Of a stretch of 64,000 nucleotides of DNA, positions 1 through 9,128 are shown one piece after another. Made by a program: the position numbers and the translations under genes. Every line of letters starts with the position of its first letter. Position 1 is the first letter of the stretch. The stretch lies in the NCBI RefSeq assembly GCF_003001905.1, contig NZ_PVNE01000020.1:1-64000 (forward strand), read 5' to 3'. The notes beneath the pieces are model-generated. The model saw only the letters and a list, made by a program, of their open reading frames with translations. It was not told the DNA's origin and made no database searches. This DNA is from Planifilum fimeticola (GTDB taxonomy: Bacteria; Bacillota; Bacilli; Thermoactinomycetales; DSM-44946).

Positions 1-7
1 AAACATC

Positions 8-46
8 AAAAAAATGGCCTTGCTCCTCTCGAAGAGAGGAAAAGGC
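8..46 (-). terminator. Rho-independent terminator of the wall-anchored protein gene
   Basis: Read on the minus strand, a long stem (inner pairs CCTCTC/GAGAGG, closed further by GCCTT/AAGGC) is followed by a run of seven T. It lies downstream of the minus-strand gene that ends at 211. Confidence 0.7.
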
Positions 47-111
47 TTTGTGATCCGCCTAATTTACCAAATCTAATTTCCTTTATCTGTTTATTTCCCA
101 TAAACATGCAA

Positions 112-145
112 CCCCTGGCGCTTTTCTTGCGAAAAGAGCCAGGGG
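112..145. terminator. Strong hairpin of uncertain direction
   Basis: CCCCTGGC and CTTTTC pair with GAAAAG and GCCAGGGG around a TTGC loop, with one mismatch. No long T run follows on either strand, so it may be a weak terminator or an RNA-stabilising hairpin. Confidence 0.4.
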
Positions 146-161
146 GTTTGTCATCAATCTC

Positions 162-186
162 AAGGCCCGTATTACGGGCCTTTTTC
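162..186 (+). terminator. Plus-strand intrinsic terminator
   Basis: GGCCCGT pairs with ACGGGCC around a short loop and is followed by TTTTT. It would end a plus-strand transcript that enters from the left of the window. Confidence 0.6.
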
Positions 187-210
187 GTTTTCGACGACCG
201 GAGTTTTTTC

Positions 211-1056
211 TCATGAGACCGTCGTTTGCTTCCCGTTCGGCCTTTTGAGCAGCATCCAGCCTCCGAGGAGGAGGAACAGACCGATCAAAGCTTGGGCGGG
301 ATGGGAAGTGGCGGTCTTGGGCAGCTTTCCGCCCTGCTTGGAATTCTCGATGACCTGGGCCACCTTTTCGGGAGCGGTGATCACGGCGGGGGAATCCCCG
401 GTTTCACCGGGTGCGAGCGTCAATTTGCCCTGCTCGTCCACATGCAGTGTCTGCGACTTCTGGAATCCCGTTTCCACGCCGTTGACCTTGCCCTGGTAGG
501 TGACGAGCAGGTGGTACGTGCCGGGCTGCAGGTCGGCGAGTTTCTTGGAGAAGCGCGGACCGTGATCCTGCGCGCTCTCCCTGATCTCCACCAGCTCTCC
601 GCTATTGGTGCCCAGGGCGAAGGTCCATTTCCCCTCGGCCTGTTCCGTGTAAAGGAGGTTGGCGGAGACGGCCTTGGAACCGTCGATCTTTACGGAAAGG
701 GCGGGGACCTCAAATATGTATTCCTTGTTCAGCCTTCCGGTGCGGTCCCCCAGGCTGCCCTCGAAGGAGACGTTCAGCTGGTGCTTGCCGGGAGAATCGA
801 TGGAGAATTTGGCCTGGGCTTGTTCTCCCTCGTATTCGACGGTGGTCGAGTCGTGGCCGTCCAAGACGAAGGACCAGTCTCCCCGAACATTTTCTTCCCC
901 TTCAAGAGTGGCGGTGAAGACCCATTTCCCTTCTCCGTCCGGACGGTGGGAGACCTTCACGACATGTTCCGCCACGTCATCCGAAGTAGCCGTGACGGCA
1001 GATGGGATTCCAAAAAGAAGAAAAAATGAGAGAAGGAAGAAGTGCCATCGTTTCAT
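211..1056 (-). CDS. Cell-wall-anchored surface protein with LPKTA sorting signal
   Basis: The 281-residue protein has a Sec signal peptide (residues 1-23, two basic residues then FFLLSFFLLFG) and a C-terminal sorting signal: LPKTA near residue 246, a hydrophobic helix ending GGWMLLKRP, and a short charged tail. Between them lie two similar beta-rich units, each with a GKW(V/T)F start and a PG-x-(H/Y)-x-L-x-V-x-(F/Y)-x-G centre, which looks like an internal duplication of an Ig-like fold. A GGGAGGG ribosome site precedes the ATG. LPxTA rather than LPxTG is typical of class D-type sortase substrates in Bacillales, but no sortase gene lies in the window. The ligand is unknown. Confidence 0.75.
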   Translation of the reverse strand: MKRWHFFLLSFFLLFGIPSAVTATSDDVAEHVVKVSHRPDGEGKWVFTATLEGEENVRGDWSFVLDGHDSTTVEYEGEQAQAKFSIDSPGKHQLNVSFEGSLGDRTGRLNKEYIFEVPALSVKIDGSKAVSANLLYTEQAEGKWTFALGTNSGELVEIRESAQDHGPRFSKKLADLQPGTYHLLVTYQGKVNGVETGFQKSQTLHVDEQGKLTLAPGETGDSPAVITAPEKVAQVIENSKQGGKLPKTATSHPAQALIGLFLLLGGWMLLKRPNGKQTTVS

Positions 1057-1145
1057 CTCGTTTTCTACCCTCCCGTTCCGCTTTGCTAACCTTAGATTAT
1101 CACATTTGCCGGATCTATAAAACTACTGATTTTTAATTTTCGAGA

Positions 1146-1190
1146 AAAAATCAAAAAATGCGGGGGAGCGGGCATCCGCTCTCCCCGCGG
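1146..1190 (-). terminator. Terminator of the yqhH-yqhG transcript
   Basis: On the minus strand GCGGGGAGAGCGG pairs with CCGCTCCCCCGC and is followed by ATTTTTTGATTTTTT. It starts right after the yqhG stop codon. Confidence 0.85.
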
Positions 1191-1191
1191 G

Positions 1192-1995
1192 TTAATCCGT
1201 TGCAGCTCCGTCCAGATAAAACAGGCCGGCATTGATCACTTCCACTTCGACGCGCGGATGGTATTGCCAGATGGTCTCCCGAATTCGCTGCTTTTTTTCC
1301 TCGTTTTTCACCCCTTCGGGATAAAAGTGTTCCAGCTGTTCCAGTTCCATCTTCATCCGCTTCAGGGCCTGTTCCGCCCAGGACAAGTCCTGCTGTTCGA
1401 TCCGGTCCTGCAGGAAGCGTTCCAGCTCTCCCACTCCCTCGACGATCGTCAGCTGGGGTTGAACCGTGTGCCTGTTGGCCGGCAGCCTGGCGGTCCACCG
1501 CCGCTGTTTCATCCTGCGGTAAAAATCCTCGACGATTTCACCGCTGTGCAGATTGATGCCGAGGCAGCAGATCTCGTCTTTCTTTTGATCGCACATGTGG
1601 GAGATCTGAAAATTGACCCCCAGCCACGGAATATAGGGGCGGGAGCTCAGGGGACTTCCCACGGAGGAAGGCTTTTCTTCGAAGAGGCGAACAAATCGGC
1701 CGCGCCTTTTGGCGGCTTCCAGCATGGAAACAAATCGCGGGGAACCGGAGGTCAAGTATTCTCCCCGGTCGTGATCCTCCAATCGTTGAGGATCAAAGAC
1801 GAAGGTGAGAAGGGAGGGCTGGGGTTCGATCCCCATTTTCTCCACGTACATCCAATAAAAGGGCCGGTTGACCAGGTCCTTGTCCGCTTCGATGGAGAGC
1901 TGCGTGACGAGATGTTCCGGGCTTTTCTCGACAAAATGGCAGCCGTGGGCGGTTAAAAACCGTTCGGCAAACGAGCGAATCCGATCAGCCTCCAT
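1192..1995 (-). CDS. yqhG: YqhG family protein
   Basis: This 267-residue cytosolic protein resembles B. subtilis YqhG, whose function is unknown. The chosen ATG at 1995 is preceded by AGGAGAGGTGG; the open frame continues upstream into yqhH but has no better site. It overlaps the end of yqhH by 11 bases, so the two are probably translationally coupled. The pair sits divergently from gcvT, as in B. subtilis. The C-terminal half is charged and likely helical; I see no enzyme motif. Confidence 0.8.
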   Translation of the reverse strand: MEADRIRSFAERFLTAHGCHFVEKSPEHLVTQLSIEADKDLVNRPFYWMYVEKMGIEPQPSLLTFVFDPQRLEDHDRGEYLTSGSPRFVSMLEAAKRRGRFVRLFEEKPSSVGSPLSSRPYIPWLGVNFQISHMCDQKKDEICCLGINLHSGEIVEDFYRRMKQRRWTARLPANRHTVQPQLTIVEGVGELERFLQDRIEQQDLSWAEQALKRMKMELEQLEHFYPEGVKNEEKKQRIRETIWQYHPRVEVEVINAGLFYLDGAATD

Positions 1996-3706
1996 GGAGC
2001 CACCTCTCCTGACGACGGGAGTCGGCGAGAATGTCCTCGCGGGCTTCGCGGATGCTTTCTCCGATGGCCGACAGTTTCTTTCGGATCTGCCGGTCATCCT
2101 CCGATTCCAGCATGATCTGCATCAAACGCTGTTCCAGGTTGTCCTTCAGCTTGAGCCGCTCCAGAATCGTTTCCAATTCGCCGATCACCATTTCAAACAT
2201 GTTGATCTTTTCGTGGAGCAGCCAGATGATGTGCTCTTCGATGGTGTTTTCGGTGGCGAAGTTGTAGATGTGCACATCGCGGGTCTGGCCGAGGCGATGC
2301 ACCCGGCCGATCCGCTGTTCCACCCTCATCGGGTTCCAGGGCATGTCGTAGTTGATGATGTGCCGGCAGAATTGCAGGTTGATTCCCTCCCCGCCGGCCT
2401 CCGTGGCCACCATCACCCGGGCCCTTTTCTGGAACAATTCCATCATCCAATCCTTTTTGTTTCGGGCGAAGCCGCCGCGGTACGGGACGGCGGGAATCCC
2501 CTCGGCGGCCAAGGAACGCAGGATCATTTCCTGGGTTGCGCGGTATTCGGTGAAGAGAATCACCTTTTCCCCGATTTCCTTGATGAGTTGAATCGCCCGG
2601 TCCACTTTGGACTGCCGTTTGACCGCTCGGAGCAGATCCACCAGATGGGCCACCTCGGGGGAGATTTCTTCCTCATCCTTTTCCGAGCGTTGAAACAGCT
2701 TGAACAGGGTAAGGAAAGCGGCATCCCGGCTGCTGCACACTTCCCGCTGGAGGACGATCAGGGAGAGGGCGCTTTTCAAGTCGCCGATTCCCTGTCGGGC
2801 GCGCTCCCGGACAAACTGGGTGACCCCGTCGTACAAGGCCCTCTCTTCCGGAGAGAGGGTGATCGGAACGGTGGTCACGTGCCGTCTGGTCAAGGGAACG
2901 TGTCCGTCGCTGCGCCGGTTGCGGATCATCACCCGGCGAATTTCTTCCCGCAGCCGTTCTTCGTTTTTCGGCAAGCGCTTGCCGGCCACATATTCGGTCT
3001 GGAAGGTGGATTCCCGTCCCAAATGGCCCGGCTTGAGAAGGGTGACCAGGTTGAAGAGTTCATCCAACTGGTTTTGGAGAGGGGTGGCGGTCAGCAGGAG
3101 ACAGTATTTCTTGCGGATCCCGTTGACGAATTGCCAGTTTTTCGTTCGCCGGTTTTTCAGCTTGTGGGCCTCGTCGACGATCAGCAGGTCGTAGGTTTGA
3201 GAGAGGACCAGGTCCCGGTGCGGTTCCCGTTTGGCGGTGTCGATGGAGGCGACCAGTATGTCGCACTGCTCCCACATCCAGGACTGCTTGTGGGCCATGG
3301 CCGGAATCTGAAACTTCTGGTTTAACTCCCGCGTCCACTGCAGAACCAGTGAAGAGGGAACCAGGATCAGGGCCCGTTTCACCAAGCCGCGGATCAGGTA
3401 TTCTTTCAAGATCATTCCCGCTTCAATCGTCTTGCCCAGACCCACTTCGTCCGCCAGAATGGCCCGTCCGTTCATCTCGTTGATGACGCGGCGGACGGTG
3501 TCGATTTGATGGGGAAGGGGGGTGAATCCGGTCAAGGCGTTCAGGCACTGCAATGTGTCGAAGTCGGGAACGGCTTGGGCCTCCGCCGCCTCGAGGGCCA
3601 ATTGAAACCATTCCCACGTCGACCAGCCGGTGTCGGTTTCGACCCGTTCCTGGAATTGGCCGAGCCATTTGCGGTCCATGCGGATGGGAACCGATTGCAC
3701 AGTCAT
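1985..3706 (-). CDS. yqhH: SNF2-family DEAD/H-box helicase YqhH
   Basis: The 573-residue protein carries the two RecA-like lobes of a SNF2 ATPase. Motif I is LADEVGLGKTIEAG near residue 86, motif II is DEAH, motif III is LLTATPLQN, and motif VI is QRIGRVHRLGQT near residue 470. It has no extra DNA-binding or HARP domain. B. subtilis YqhH occupies the same place next to gcvT. The substrate is unknown; the fold implies ATP-driven translocation on double-stranded DNA. Translation starts at an ATG behind GGGAGGG. Confidence 0.9.
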   Translation of the reverse strand: MTVQSVPIRMDRKWLGQFQERVETDTGWSTWEWFQLALEAAEAQAVPDFDTLQCLNALTGFTPLPHQIDTVRRVINEMNGRAILADEVGLGKTIEAGMILKEYLIRGLVKRALILVPSSLVLQWTRELNQKFQIPAMAHKQSWMWEQCDILVASIDTAKREPHRDLVLSQTYDLLIVDEAHKLKNRRTKNWQFVNGIRKKYCLLLTATPLQNQLDELFNLVTLLKPGHLGRESTFQTEYVAGKRLPKNEERLREEIRRVMIRNRRSDGHVPLTRRHVTTVPITLSPEERALYDGVTQFVRERARQGIGDLKSALSLIVLQREVCSSRDAAFLTLFKLFQRSEKDEEEISPEVAHLVDLLRAVKRQSKVDRAIQLIKEIGEKVILFTEYRATQEMILRSLAAEGIPAVPYRGGFARNKKDWMMELFQKRARVMVATEAGGEGINLQFCRHIINYDMPWNPMRVEQRIGRVHRLGQTRDVHIYNFATENTIEEHIIWLLHEKINMFEMVIGELETILERLKLKDNLEQRLMQIMLESEDDRQIRKKLSAIGESIREAREDILADSRRQERWLHGG

Positions 3707-3992
3707 CCCTCCCGGAAATTCCGTCTTACATAGTATGGATTGGAAAGAAGAAGATTATCAGACCGCTGACAATTTTCCGGACCTTTACGTGTTTTTTTCC
3801 TCAAAAAACCATGACCGGCGCGGCAGGGAAGAGGTTTTGTCGCCGGGGATGAAAAGGGACCAAACCGTTTGGGATCATGAGGGTGAAAGAGGACCAAAGG
3901 TGTGGTACACTCTCTTATAGGCCAAATACGAAATTGGAACAGTGGCATTTTCGCACTTATTCTGTTCGTCACAAAAGAAAGATGCGGGTGAA
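3707..3992. other. Divergent intergenic region between yqhH and the glycine riboswitch
   Basis: This stretch must hold the promoters of yqhH and gcvT. An extended -10 candidate TGGTACACT lies at 3903-3911, which would start the riboswitch RNA about 75 bases before aptamer 1. I see no convincing -35 box and no gene. Confidence 0.4.
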
Positions 3993-4165
3993 GGCGGGAG
4001 GAGAGACCGCATTTGCGGCGCCGAAGGGGCAAGCCCTGAGCAGGGTGAATCTCTCAGGCAAAAGGAGGCCCGCCGGACGCAACTCTGGAGAGAGCCCGCC
4101 CCATGCGGGCCACCCACGGGGCATCCCGACGTTGTCGGGAGAACTCTCAGGTTTCCGGACAGAGA
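3993..4165 (+). ncRNA. Tandem glycine riboswitch (two aptamers)
   Basis: Aptamer 1 is closed by GGCGGG (3993-3998) and CCCGCC (4069-4074). It contains the family core GAGAG ... CGCCGAAGGGGCAA ... CTCTCAGGCAAAAGGA. Aptamer 2 follows directly, with ACTCTGGAGAGAG ... CACGGGGCA ... CTCTCAGGTTTCCGGACAGAG, and is closed by ACTCTG/CAGAG. The strands of the aptamer 2 closing stem are shared with the terminator at 4157-4200, so glycine binding should free the gcv operon for transcription (an ON switch). Confidence 0.95.
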
Positions 4166-4200
4166 CGCCAGCCATCAAGGGGGGGTTCTCTGTCCTTTTT
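4157..4200 (+). terminator. Riboswitch-controlled terminator before gcvT
   Basis: GGACAGAGA (4157-4165) pairs with TTCTCTGTCC (4186-4195), followed by TTTTT. The left arm overlaps the 3' strand of the aptamer 2 closing stem, so the two structures are mutually exclusive. Confidence 0.88.
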
Positions 4201-4256
4201 GTTTGAAAAGGCGGAAAGTGTGAGAAACTGAAGTCGAATCCAGTGGAGGTGGCAAC

Positions 4257-5351
4257 GTGTCGCAATTGAAGCGAACCCCGCTTTATGAAGTCTACAAGGA
4301 TCAGGCGAAAATGGTTCCCTTCAGCGGGTGGGAACTCCCCGTCCAATTTTCCGGCATCATCGCGGAGCATGAAGCGGTTCGCACGCGAGCCGGCCTTTTT
4401 GATGTCTCTCACATGGGCGAAGTGGAGATCAGCGGTCCGGACGCCCTGGATCTCGTCCAGAAGCTGACCACCAACGATGCATCCAAACTGGAGCCCAGAA
4501 AGGCGCAATATTCCATTATGTGTTATCCGAACGGCGGAACCGTGGACGATTTGCTGATCTACCGGGGGGAGGATTCTTTCCTACTGGTGCTCAATGCGGC
4601 AAACGTGGAAAAGGATGTGGAATGGATCGAGAAACACGCCTCCGGTGATGTGACGATCCGGAACGTGTCAAGTCAGATGGCTCAGCTCGCCCTCCAGGGA
4701 CCGCTGGCCGAACGCGTCCTCAGTAAACTGACGGATGCGGATCTTTCTTCCATCGGTTTTTTCCGTTTTCGGGATGACGTGAAATTGGCCGGAACCATGG
4801 CGATGGTGTCCCGGTCCGGTTACACCGGTGAAGATGGATTCGAAATTTATCTCAACCCGGAGGATGCCCCCCGTGTATGGCAGGAGATCCTGGAAGCCGG
4901 AAGGGAGGAAGGGGTGCTCCCCTGCGGTCTCGGGGCGCGGGACACCCTCCGGTTCGAGGCTTGCCTGCCCTTGTACGGAAGGGAGCTGTCTCCGGAGATC
5001 ACTCCCATCGAGGCGGGACTCGGTTTCGCTGTCAAAACGGAGAAGGGGGATTTTATCGGGCGGGACGTTCTGGCTGAACAGAAGGAAGAAGGCCCTCCGA
5101 GAAAGCTGGTGGGCATTGAGATGATCGACCGCGGCATCCCCCGCACCCGTTATCCGGTCTACGCCGGAGATGAGGAGATCGGTGAGGTGACCACGGGAAC
5201 CCAGTCTCCCACCCTGAAGAAAAATGTGGGCCTTGCCCTGATCCGGGCGGAATATGCCGAGCCGGGCAATGAGGTGGAAGTGGAGATTCGCGGCAGACGC
5301 CTGCGGGCGATCACCGTCAAAACGCCCTTCTACAGAAGGCCTAGAAAATAG
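4257..5351 (+). CDS. gcvT: Glycine cleavage system T protein (aminomethyltransferase)
   Basis: The 364-residue protein moves the aminomethyl carbon from lipoyl-GcvH to tetrahydrofolate, releasing ammonia and 5,10-methylene-THF. The N-terminal [28 protein letters not shown] near residue 49, [14 protein letters not shown] near residue 184 and the C-terminal barrel match full-length GcvT. The start is GTG at 4257 with GTGGAGGTGG upstream. It is the first gene of gcvT-gcvPA-gcvPB under the glycine riboswitch. gcvH and lpd are not in the window. Confidence 0.97.
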   Translation: MSQLKRTPLYEVYKDQAKMVPFSGWELPVQFSGIIAEHEAVRTRAGLFDVSHMGEVEISGPDALDLVQKLTTNDASKLEPRKAQYSIMCYPNGGTVDDLLIYRGEDSFLLVLNAANVEKDVEWIEKHASGDVTIRNVSSQMAQLALQGPLAERVLSKLTDADLSSIGFFRFRDDVKLAGTMAMVSRSGYTGEDGFEIYLNPEDAPRVWQEILEAGREEGVLPCGLGARDTLRFEACLPLYGRELSPEITPIEAGLGFAVKTEKGDFIGRDVLAEQKEEGPPRKLVGIEMIDRGIPRTRYPVYAGDEEIGEVTTGTQSPTLKKNVGLALIRAEYAEPGNEVEVEIRGRRLRAITVKTPFYRRPRK

Positions 5352-5388
5352 GCGGGCGGCTGATTATATAAAGCGGAGGAGGGATCCG

Positions 5389-6735
5389 ATGAAATTCCGT
5401 TACCTGCCGATGACGGAAGAGGATCGACGGGAAATGCTGTCCGCCATCGGCGTCGATTCCGTTGACGATCTGTTTGCGGATATTCCGGAAGGGGTGCGGT
5501 ACCGCGGGCGCCTCAACCTTCCGGACGGCCTGTCGGAGCCGGAACTGGTCCGGCACATGCAGCGCCTCTCCCAGAAAAACACCACCTTTGATCAGGCGGT
5601 GTGCTTTTTGGGGGCCGGCGCCTACGAGCACTACATCCCCAGCGTGGTGGATCATATCATCTCCCGCTCGGAGTTTTACACCGCATATACGCCCTACCAG
5701 CCGGAGATCAGCCAGGGGGAGTTGCAGGCCATCTTCGAATTTCAAACGATGATATGCGAGCTGACCGGCATGGAGGTGGCCAACTCCTCCATGTACGACG
5801 GTCCCACGGCCCTGGCGGAAGCGGCCGGAGTAGCCGCGGCGGCGACGCGAAAGAAGAAGATACTCGTATCCCGGACGGTCCATCCCGAAGCGCGGGCGAT
5901 TTTGCGCCTGCAGTCCCGGGGACTGGGGCTTGTGGTGAAGGAGATTCCCCACAAAGACGGAATTACCGACATGGCCCTTTTGGAGGCGGAAGCGGATGAG
6001 GAAACGGCGGCGGTGATCCTCCAGAGCCCCAACTTCTTCGGAAATCTGGAGGATGTCTCCGCTGCGGAGCCGATCGCTCATCGGCACAAGGGATTGCTGG
6101 TGGTCAGCACAAACCCGATTGCCCTCGGGCTGATCAAGCCGCCGGGTGAGTGCGGGGCCGACATTGTGGTCGGCGATGCGCAACCGCTGGGCATCCCCGT
6201 CCAGTTCGGCGGACCCCATTGCGGCTTCTTTGCCACCACCCGTCCGTTGATGCGGCGCATTCCGGGCCGGATCGTGGGTCAGACCACCGATGAGGAGGGC
6301 GTGCGGGGATTCGTGCTGACGCTCCAGGCCCGGGAACAGCATATCCGCCGGGAGAAGGCCACTTCCAACATCTGTTCCAACCAGGCGCTCAATGCCCTGG
6401 CCGCGGCGGTGGCCATGTCCGCGCTGGGGAAACAGGGGATTCGGGACATGGCCCGGCTCAACCTGCAAAAGGCCCATTACGCCCGGAAGCGGTTGGCGCA
6501 GGTTCCCGGGGTGAGCCCCTTGTTCGACCGGCCCTTCTTCAACGAATTTGCGGTGAAGCTCTCCCGACCGGTGGGAGAAGTGAACCGCCGGCTGCTTCAA
6601 AAGGGGATCATCGGCGGGTACGACCTGGGGAGGGATTACCCGGAACTGTCCGGATCCATGCTGTTGGCCGTCACGGAAGTGCGGACCAGGGGCGAGATTG
6701 AGCAACTGGCCGAAGCATTGGAGGGATTGCTGTGA
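5389..6735 (+). CDS. gcvPA: Glycine dehydrogenase (decarboxylating) subunit 1
   Basis: This is the N-terminal half of the split P protein, 448 residues as in B. subtilis. With GcvPB it decarboxylates glycine and transfers the aminomethyl group to lipoyl-GcvH. The chosen ATG starts [17 protein letters not shown] and follows GGAGGAGGGATCCG; the open frame extends upstream but lacks that site. Family motifs include [14 protein letters not shown] and [14 protein letters not shown]. The gene overlaps gcvPB by four bases (GTGA). Confidence 0.97.
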   Translation: MKFRYLPMTEEDRREMLSAIGVDSVDDLFADIPEGVRYRGRLNLPDGLSEPELVRHMQRLSQKNTTFDQAVCFLGAGAYEHYIPSVVDHIISRSEFYTAYTPYQPEISQGELQAIFEFQTMICELTGMEVANSSMYDGPTALAEAAGVAAAATRKKKILVSRTVHPEARAILRLQSRGLGLVVKEIPHKDGITDMALLEAEADEETAAVILQSPNFFGNLEDVSAAEPIAHRHKGLLVVSTNPIALGLIKPPGECGADIVVGDAQPLGIPVQFGGPHCGFFATTRPLMRRIPGRIVGQTTDEEGVRGFVLTLQAREQHIRREKATSNICSNQALNALAAAVAMSALGKQGIRDMARLNLQKAHYARKRLAQVPGVSPLFDRPFFNEFAVKLSRPVGEVNRRLLQKGIIGGYDLGRDYPELSGSMLLAVTEVRTRGEIEQLAEALEGLL

Positions 6736-8201
6736 ACCCGGGGAAAAAATTGATTTTTGAACTCAGCAAGCCGGGGCGCGTCGCTTACAGTCTGCCGGAA
6801 CCGGATGTTCCCGCGGTCGAACCGGAGGAGGTGCTTCCCGGGGAGTTGCTTCGCGATGCACCCCCCGAGCTGCCGGAGGTATCCGAGCCGGACCTGATTC
6901 GCCACTATATTGAACTGTCCCGCCGCAATTACGGTGTGGACAACGGTTTCTACCCGCTCGGTTCCTGTACGATGAAGTACAACCCCAAAGTGCATGAGGA
7001 CGTGGCCAGGCTTCCAGGTTTTGCGCGGATCCATCCGTACCAGCCGGAGGAGACGGTTCAGGGCGCCCTTCAGTTGTTGTATGAACTGCAGCAATACTTG
7101 GCGGAGATCACCGGGATGGACCGGGTTACCCTGCAGCCCGCCGCCGGAGCCCAGGGCGAGTGGACCGGTTTGATGATGATCCGGGCCTATCACGAAAGCC
7201 GCGGCGACACGGGCAGGAACAAGGTGATCGTCCCGGACTCGGCCCATGGAACCAACCCGGCCAGCGCCACCGTCGCCGGGTTCAAGACCGTCACCGTCCC
7301 CTCCGATGAAAAGGGGCTTGTCGATGTGGAAGCGCTGCGGGCGGCGGTGGGGGATGATACGGCGGCCCTCATGCTGACCAACCCCAACACCCTGGGGCTG
7401 TTTGAAAAGGAAATCCAGGAGATCGCCGATATCGTGCACCAGGCCGGAGGACTCCTCTATTACGACGGAGCCAACGCCAACGCCATTCTGGGCATCGCCC
7501 GCCCCGGGGACATGGGCTTTGACGTGGTCCACCTCAACCTGCACAAAACCTTCACCACCCCCCACGGAGGCGGCGGCCCCGGCGCAGGGCCGGTGGGCGT
7601 CAAGAAGGAACTGGCCCCGTTCTTGCCCGTTCCCGTCGTGGAAAAGGGAGAAGAGGGTTTTTATCTGAAGGAAGACCTGCCCCATTCCATCGGAAGGGTG
7701 AAGGGGTTCTACGGCAATTTCGGCATCTTGGTCAGGGCCTATGCCTACATCCGCACGATGGGGCCGGACGGTCTGCGCCGGGTTTCGGAAAACGCCGTCC
7801 TCAACGCCAACTATGTGATGCGGAAGTTGGCGCCGTACTTTGACCTGCCGTATCCGCAACACTGCAAGCATGAGTTTGTGCTTTCGGGCAAGCGTCAGAA
7901 GAAACTGGGCGTGCGGACCCTGGACATGGCCAAGCGGCTTCTGGATTTCGGTTTCCATCCGCCGACGATCTATTTCCCGCTGATTGTCGATGAATGTATG
8001 ATGATCGAGCCCACGGAGACGGAAAGCAAGGAAACCCTCGATCAGTTCATCGACGCGATGATCCAGATCGCCCGGGAAGCGGAGGAAAACCCGGAACGGG
8101 TCCAGGATGCCCCCACTGCCACGGTGGTGAAGCGCCTCGACGAGGTGACCGCCGCCCGGAAGCCGGTGCTGCGTTGGGAGAAGAGCGAAAAAGCGCAGTG
8201 A
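6732..8201 (+). CDS. gcvPB: Glycine dehydrogenase (decarboxylating) subunit 2
   Basis: This is the 489-residue C-terminal half of the P protein and carries pyridoxal phosphate. The cofactor lysine lies in [18 protein letters not shown] near residue 273, and [19 protein letters not shown] is the family signature near residue 67. The GTG start overlaps the gcvPA stop. With GcvPA it forms the heterotetrameric P protein; it is the last gene of the operon and is followed by a strong hairpin. Confidence 0.97.
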   Translation: MNPGKKLIFELSKPGRVAYSLPEPDVPAVEPEEVLPGELLRDAPPELPEVSEPDLIRHYIELSRRNYGVDNGFYPLGSCTMKYNPKVHEDVARLPGFARIHPYQPEETVQGALQLLYELQQYLAEITGMDRVTLQPAAGAQGEWTGLMMIRAYHESRGDTGRNKVIVPDSAHGTNPASATVAGFKTVTVPSDEKGLVDVEALRAAVGDDTAALMLTNPNTLGLFEKEIQEIADIVHQAGGLLYYDGANANAILGIARPGDMGFDVVHLNLHKTFTTPHGGGGPGAGPVGVKKELAPFLPVPVVEKGEEGFYLKEDLPHSIGRVKGFYGNFGILVRAYAYIRTMGPDGLRRVSENAVLNANYVMRKLAPYFDLPYPQHCKHEFVLSGKRQKKLGVRTLDMAKRLLDFGFHPPTIYFPLIVDECMMIEPTETESKETLDQFIDAMIQIAREAEENPERVQDAPTATVVKRLDEVTAARKPVLRWEKSEKAQ

Positions 8202-8222
8202 CCTTGTATACGGATCGAAACA

Positions 8223-8258
8223 CCGGACCCCAACCGTTTTCGGTTGGGGTCCGGCGTT
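8223..8258 (+). terminator. Terminator of the gcv operon
   Basis: A perfect 14-bp stem (CCGGACCCCAACCG, 8223-8236, with 8241-8254) closes a TTTT loop. The downstream T tract is short (CGTTTG), but stem strength and position favour termination. Confidence 0.7.
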
Positions 8259-8395
8259 TGAAAGGCTATTCGTCATGTGTTTCCTGCTGACTGGAGTAGA
8301 GGCGGAACATCGCGACCCTCCTCGGCTCGGAAGTGGTCATCAGTCCCACCCTCCCCCAGATGTGCGGGATGCTTGGGCTGACTTCTGCGGAAGTT

Positions 8396-8851
8396 TCACG
8401 GATCTTTGCAGCACAGTTTAGTCAGGAAATAGTTGAAAGTGACGGCGTGTTGCTGTTCATCCAGAGCGGCGCGCCTGAAGGCCCGACGGATGCGGGGATC
8501 GTAGGCCCTGTCGGAAATGTCGAGATAGAAATCGACTGTTTCCAGTTCGTCTTCGATGGAAAATTTCAGCCCCTGCCGATAATTCTCGGGAGGGGATCCC
8601 TCCATCACCATCGGCCTGTGTCCGGTGAGTTTTTTGTAGATCCTGAGGAACAGTTTGTAGTGTTTGATTTCATCCCTTCGGATTTCCCGTATGCTGGTTC
8701 GCTCCTTCTCCGTCGGCGCCAACCGGGCCAACGCCTCGTAATAGCCGATGGCATGGTATTCCCCGTTGATCGCTTTCGCGATGTCGGCGATGAGCCGGTT
8801 CATCGGTTCCGAACTGCTGGAGTCGGTGCCGGGGTAATGAAAGGCATTCAT
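8396..8851 (-). CDS. Ferritin-like domain protein
   Basis: The 151-residue protein is a four-helix bundle of the ferritin-like/rubrerythrin type. Candidate di-iron ligands are the Glu of AINGEYHAIGYYEAL, DEIKHYK, DELETVDFY and DEQQHAVTFNYF, arranged as two E-x6-Y/ExxH pairs. No rubredoxin-like Cys4 domain is present. The ATG lies behind GGGAGGGTCACGG. It is probably an oxidative-stress or metal-handling protein, or a spore protein of the B. subtilis YhjR type; the exact role is unknown. It stands alone and divergent from the next gene. Confidence 0.75.
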   Translation of the reverse strand: MNAFHYPGTDSSSSEPMNRLIADIAKAINGEYHAIGYYEALARLAPTEKERTSIREIRRDEIKHYKLFLRIYKKLTGHRPMVMEGSPPENYRQGLKFSIEDELETVDFYLDISDRAYDPRIRRAFRRAALDEQQHAVTFNYFLTKLCCKDP

Positions 8852-9061
8852 CCGTGACCCTCCCGGGGGAATTCAGGCTGTATGCTCATTTCACCATATG
8901 GTTACATATCCCGATAAGTGCGCCCATTTTGGGGGAATGCCCCTTCGGAATCCAAGGAGGGGGTGCAGAGGCAAGTACAAAGGTTTGGTTGTCGAGACGC
9001 CGTTTTTGCGGCGCCGGCTGCAGGCATTCTACGTCCGTCGTCTTGGAGAAGGTTTCAGCGT
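8852..9061. other. Intergenic region without a recognisable gene
   Basis: This stretch separates two divergent genes. An open frame from 8898 runs into the hydrolase, but its amino-terminal 77 residues are arginine-rich and unlike any family, so I do not treat it as coding. A GCGCCG/CGGCGC-type short stem occurs near 9000. No clear promoter was found. Confidence 0.4.
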
Positions 9062-9116
9062 CTTGGCAAGTCGTGATATCCTTGGGGTGAATCCAAGGAT
9101 ATCACGACTTGCCAAG
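9062..9116. repeat. Perfect 24-bp inverted repeat overlapping a ribosome site
   Basis: Bases 9062-9085 are the exact reverse complement of 9093-9116, with a 7-base loop GGTGAAT. The right arm ends in CCAAG, which runs into the AAGGAGG Shine-Dalgarno sequence (9114-9120) of the following GTG start. Folded RNA would place the ribosome site at the base of the stem. Confidence 0.95.
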
Positions 9117-9128
9117 GAGGCGGTTGCC

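Noticed and set aside
1868-3325. 485-codon open frame on the plus strand
   Set aside because: It is antisense to yqhH and yqhG, which have clear motifs and ribosome sites.
3934-3962. TTGGAA-17-TTATTC as a gcv promoter
   Set aside because: The -10 box is poor, so the extended -10 near 3903 is the better candidate.
8898-9128. Upstream extension of the hydrolase frame
   Set aside because: The 77 extra residues are arginine-rich and unlike the family, and the AAGGAGG site points to the GTG at 9129.
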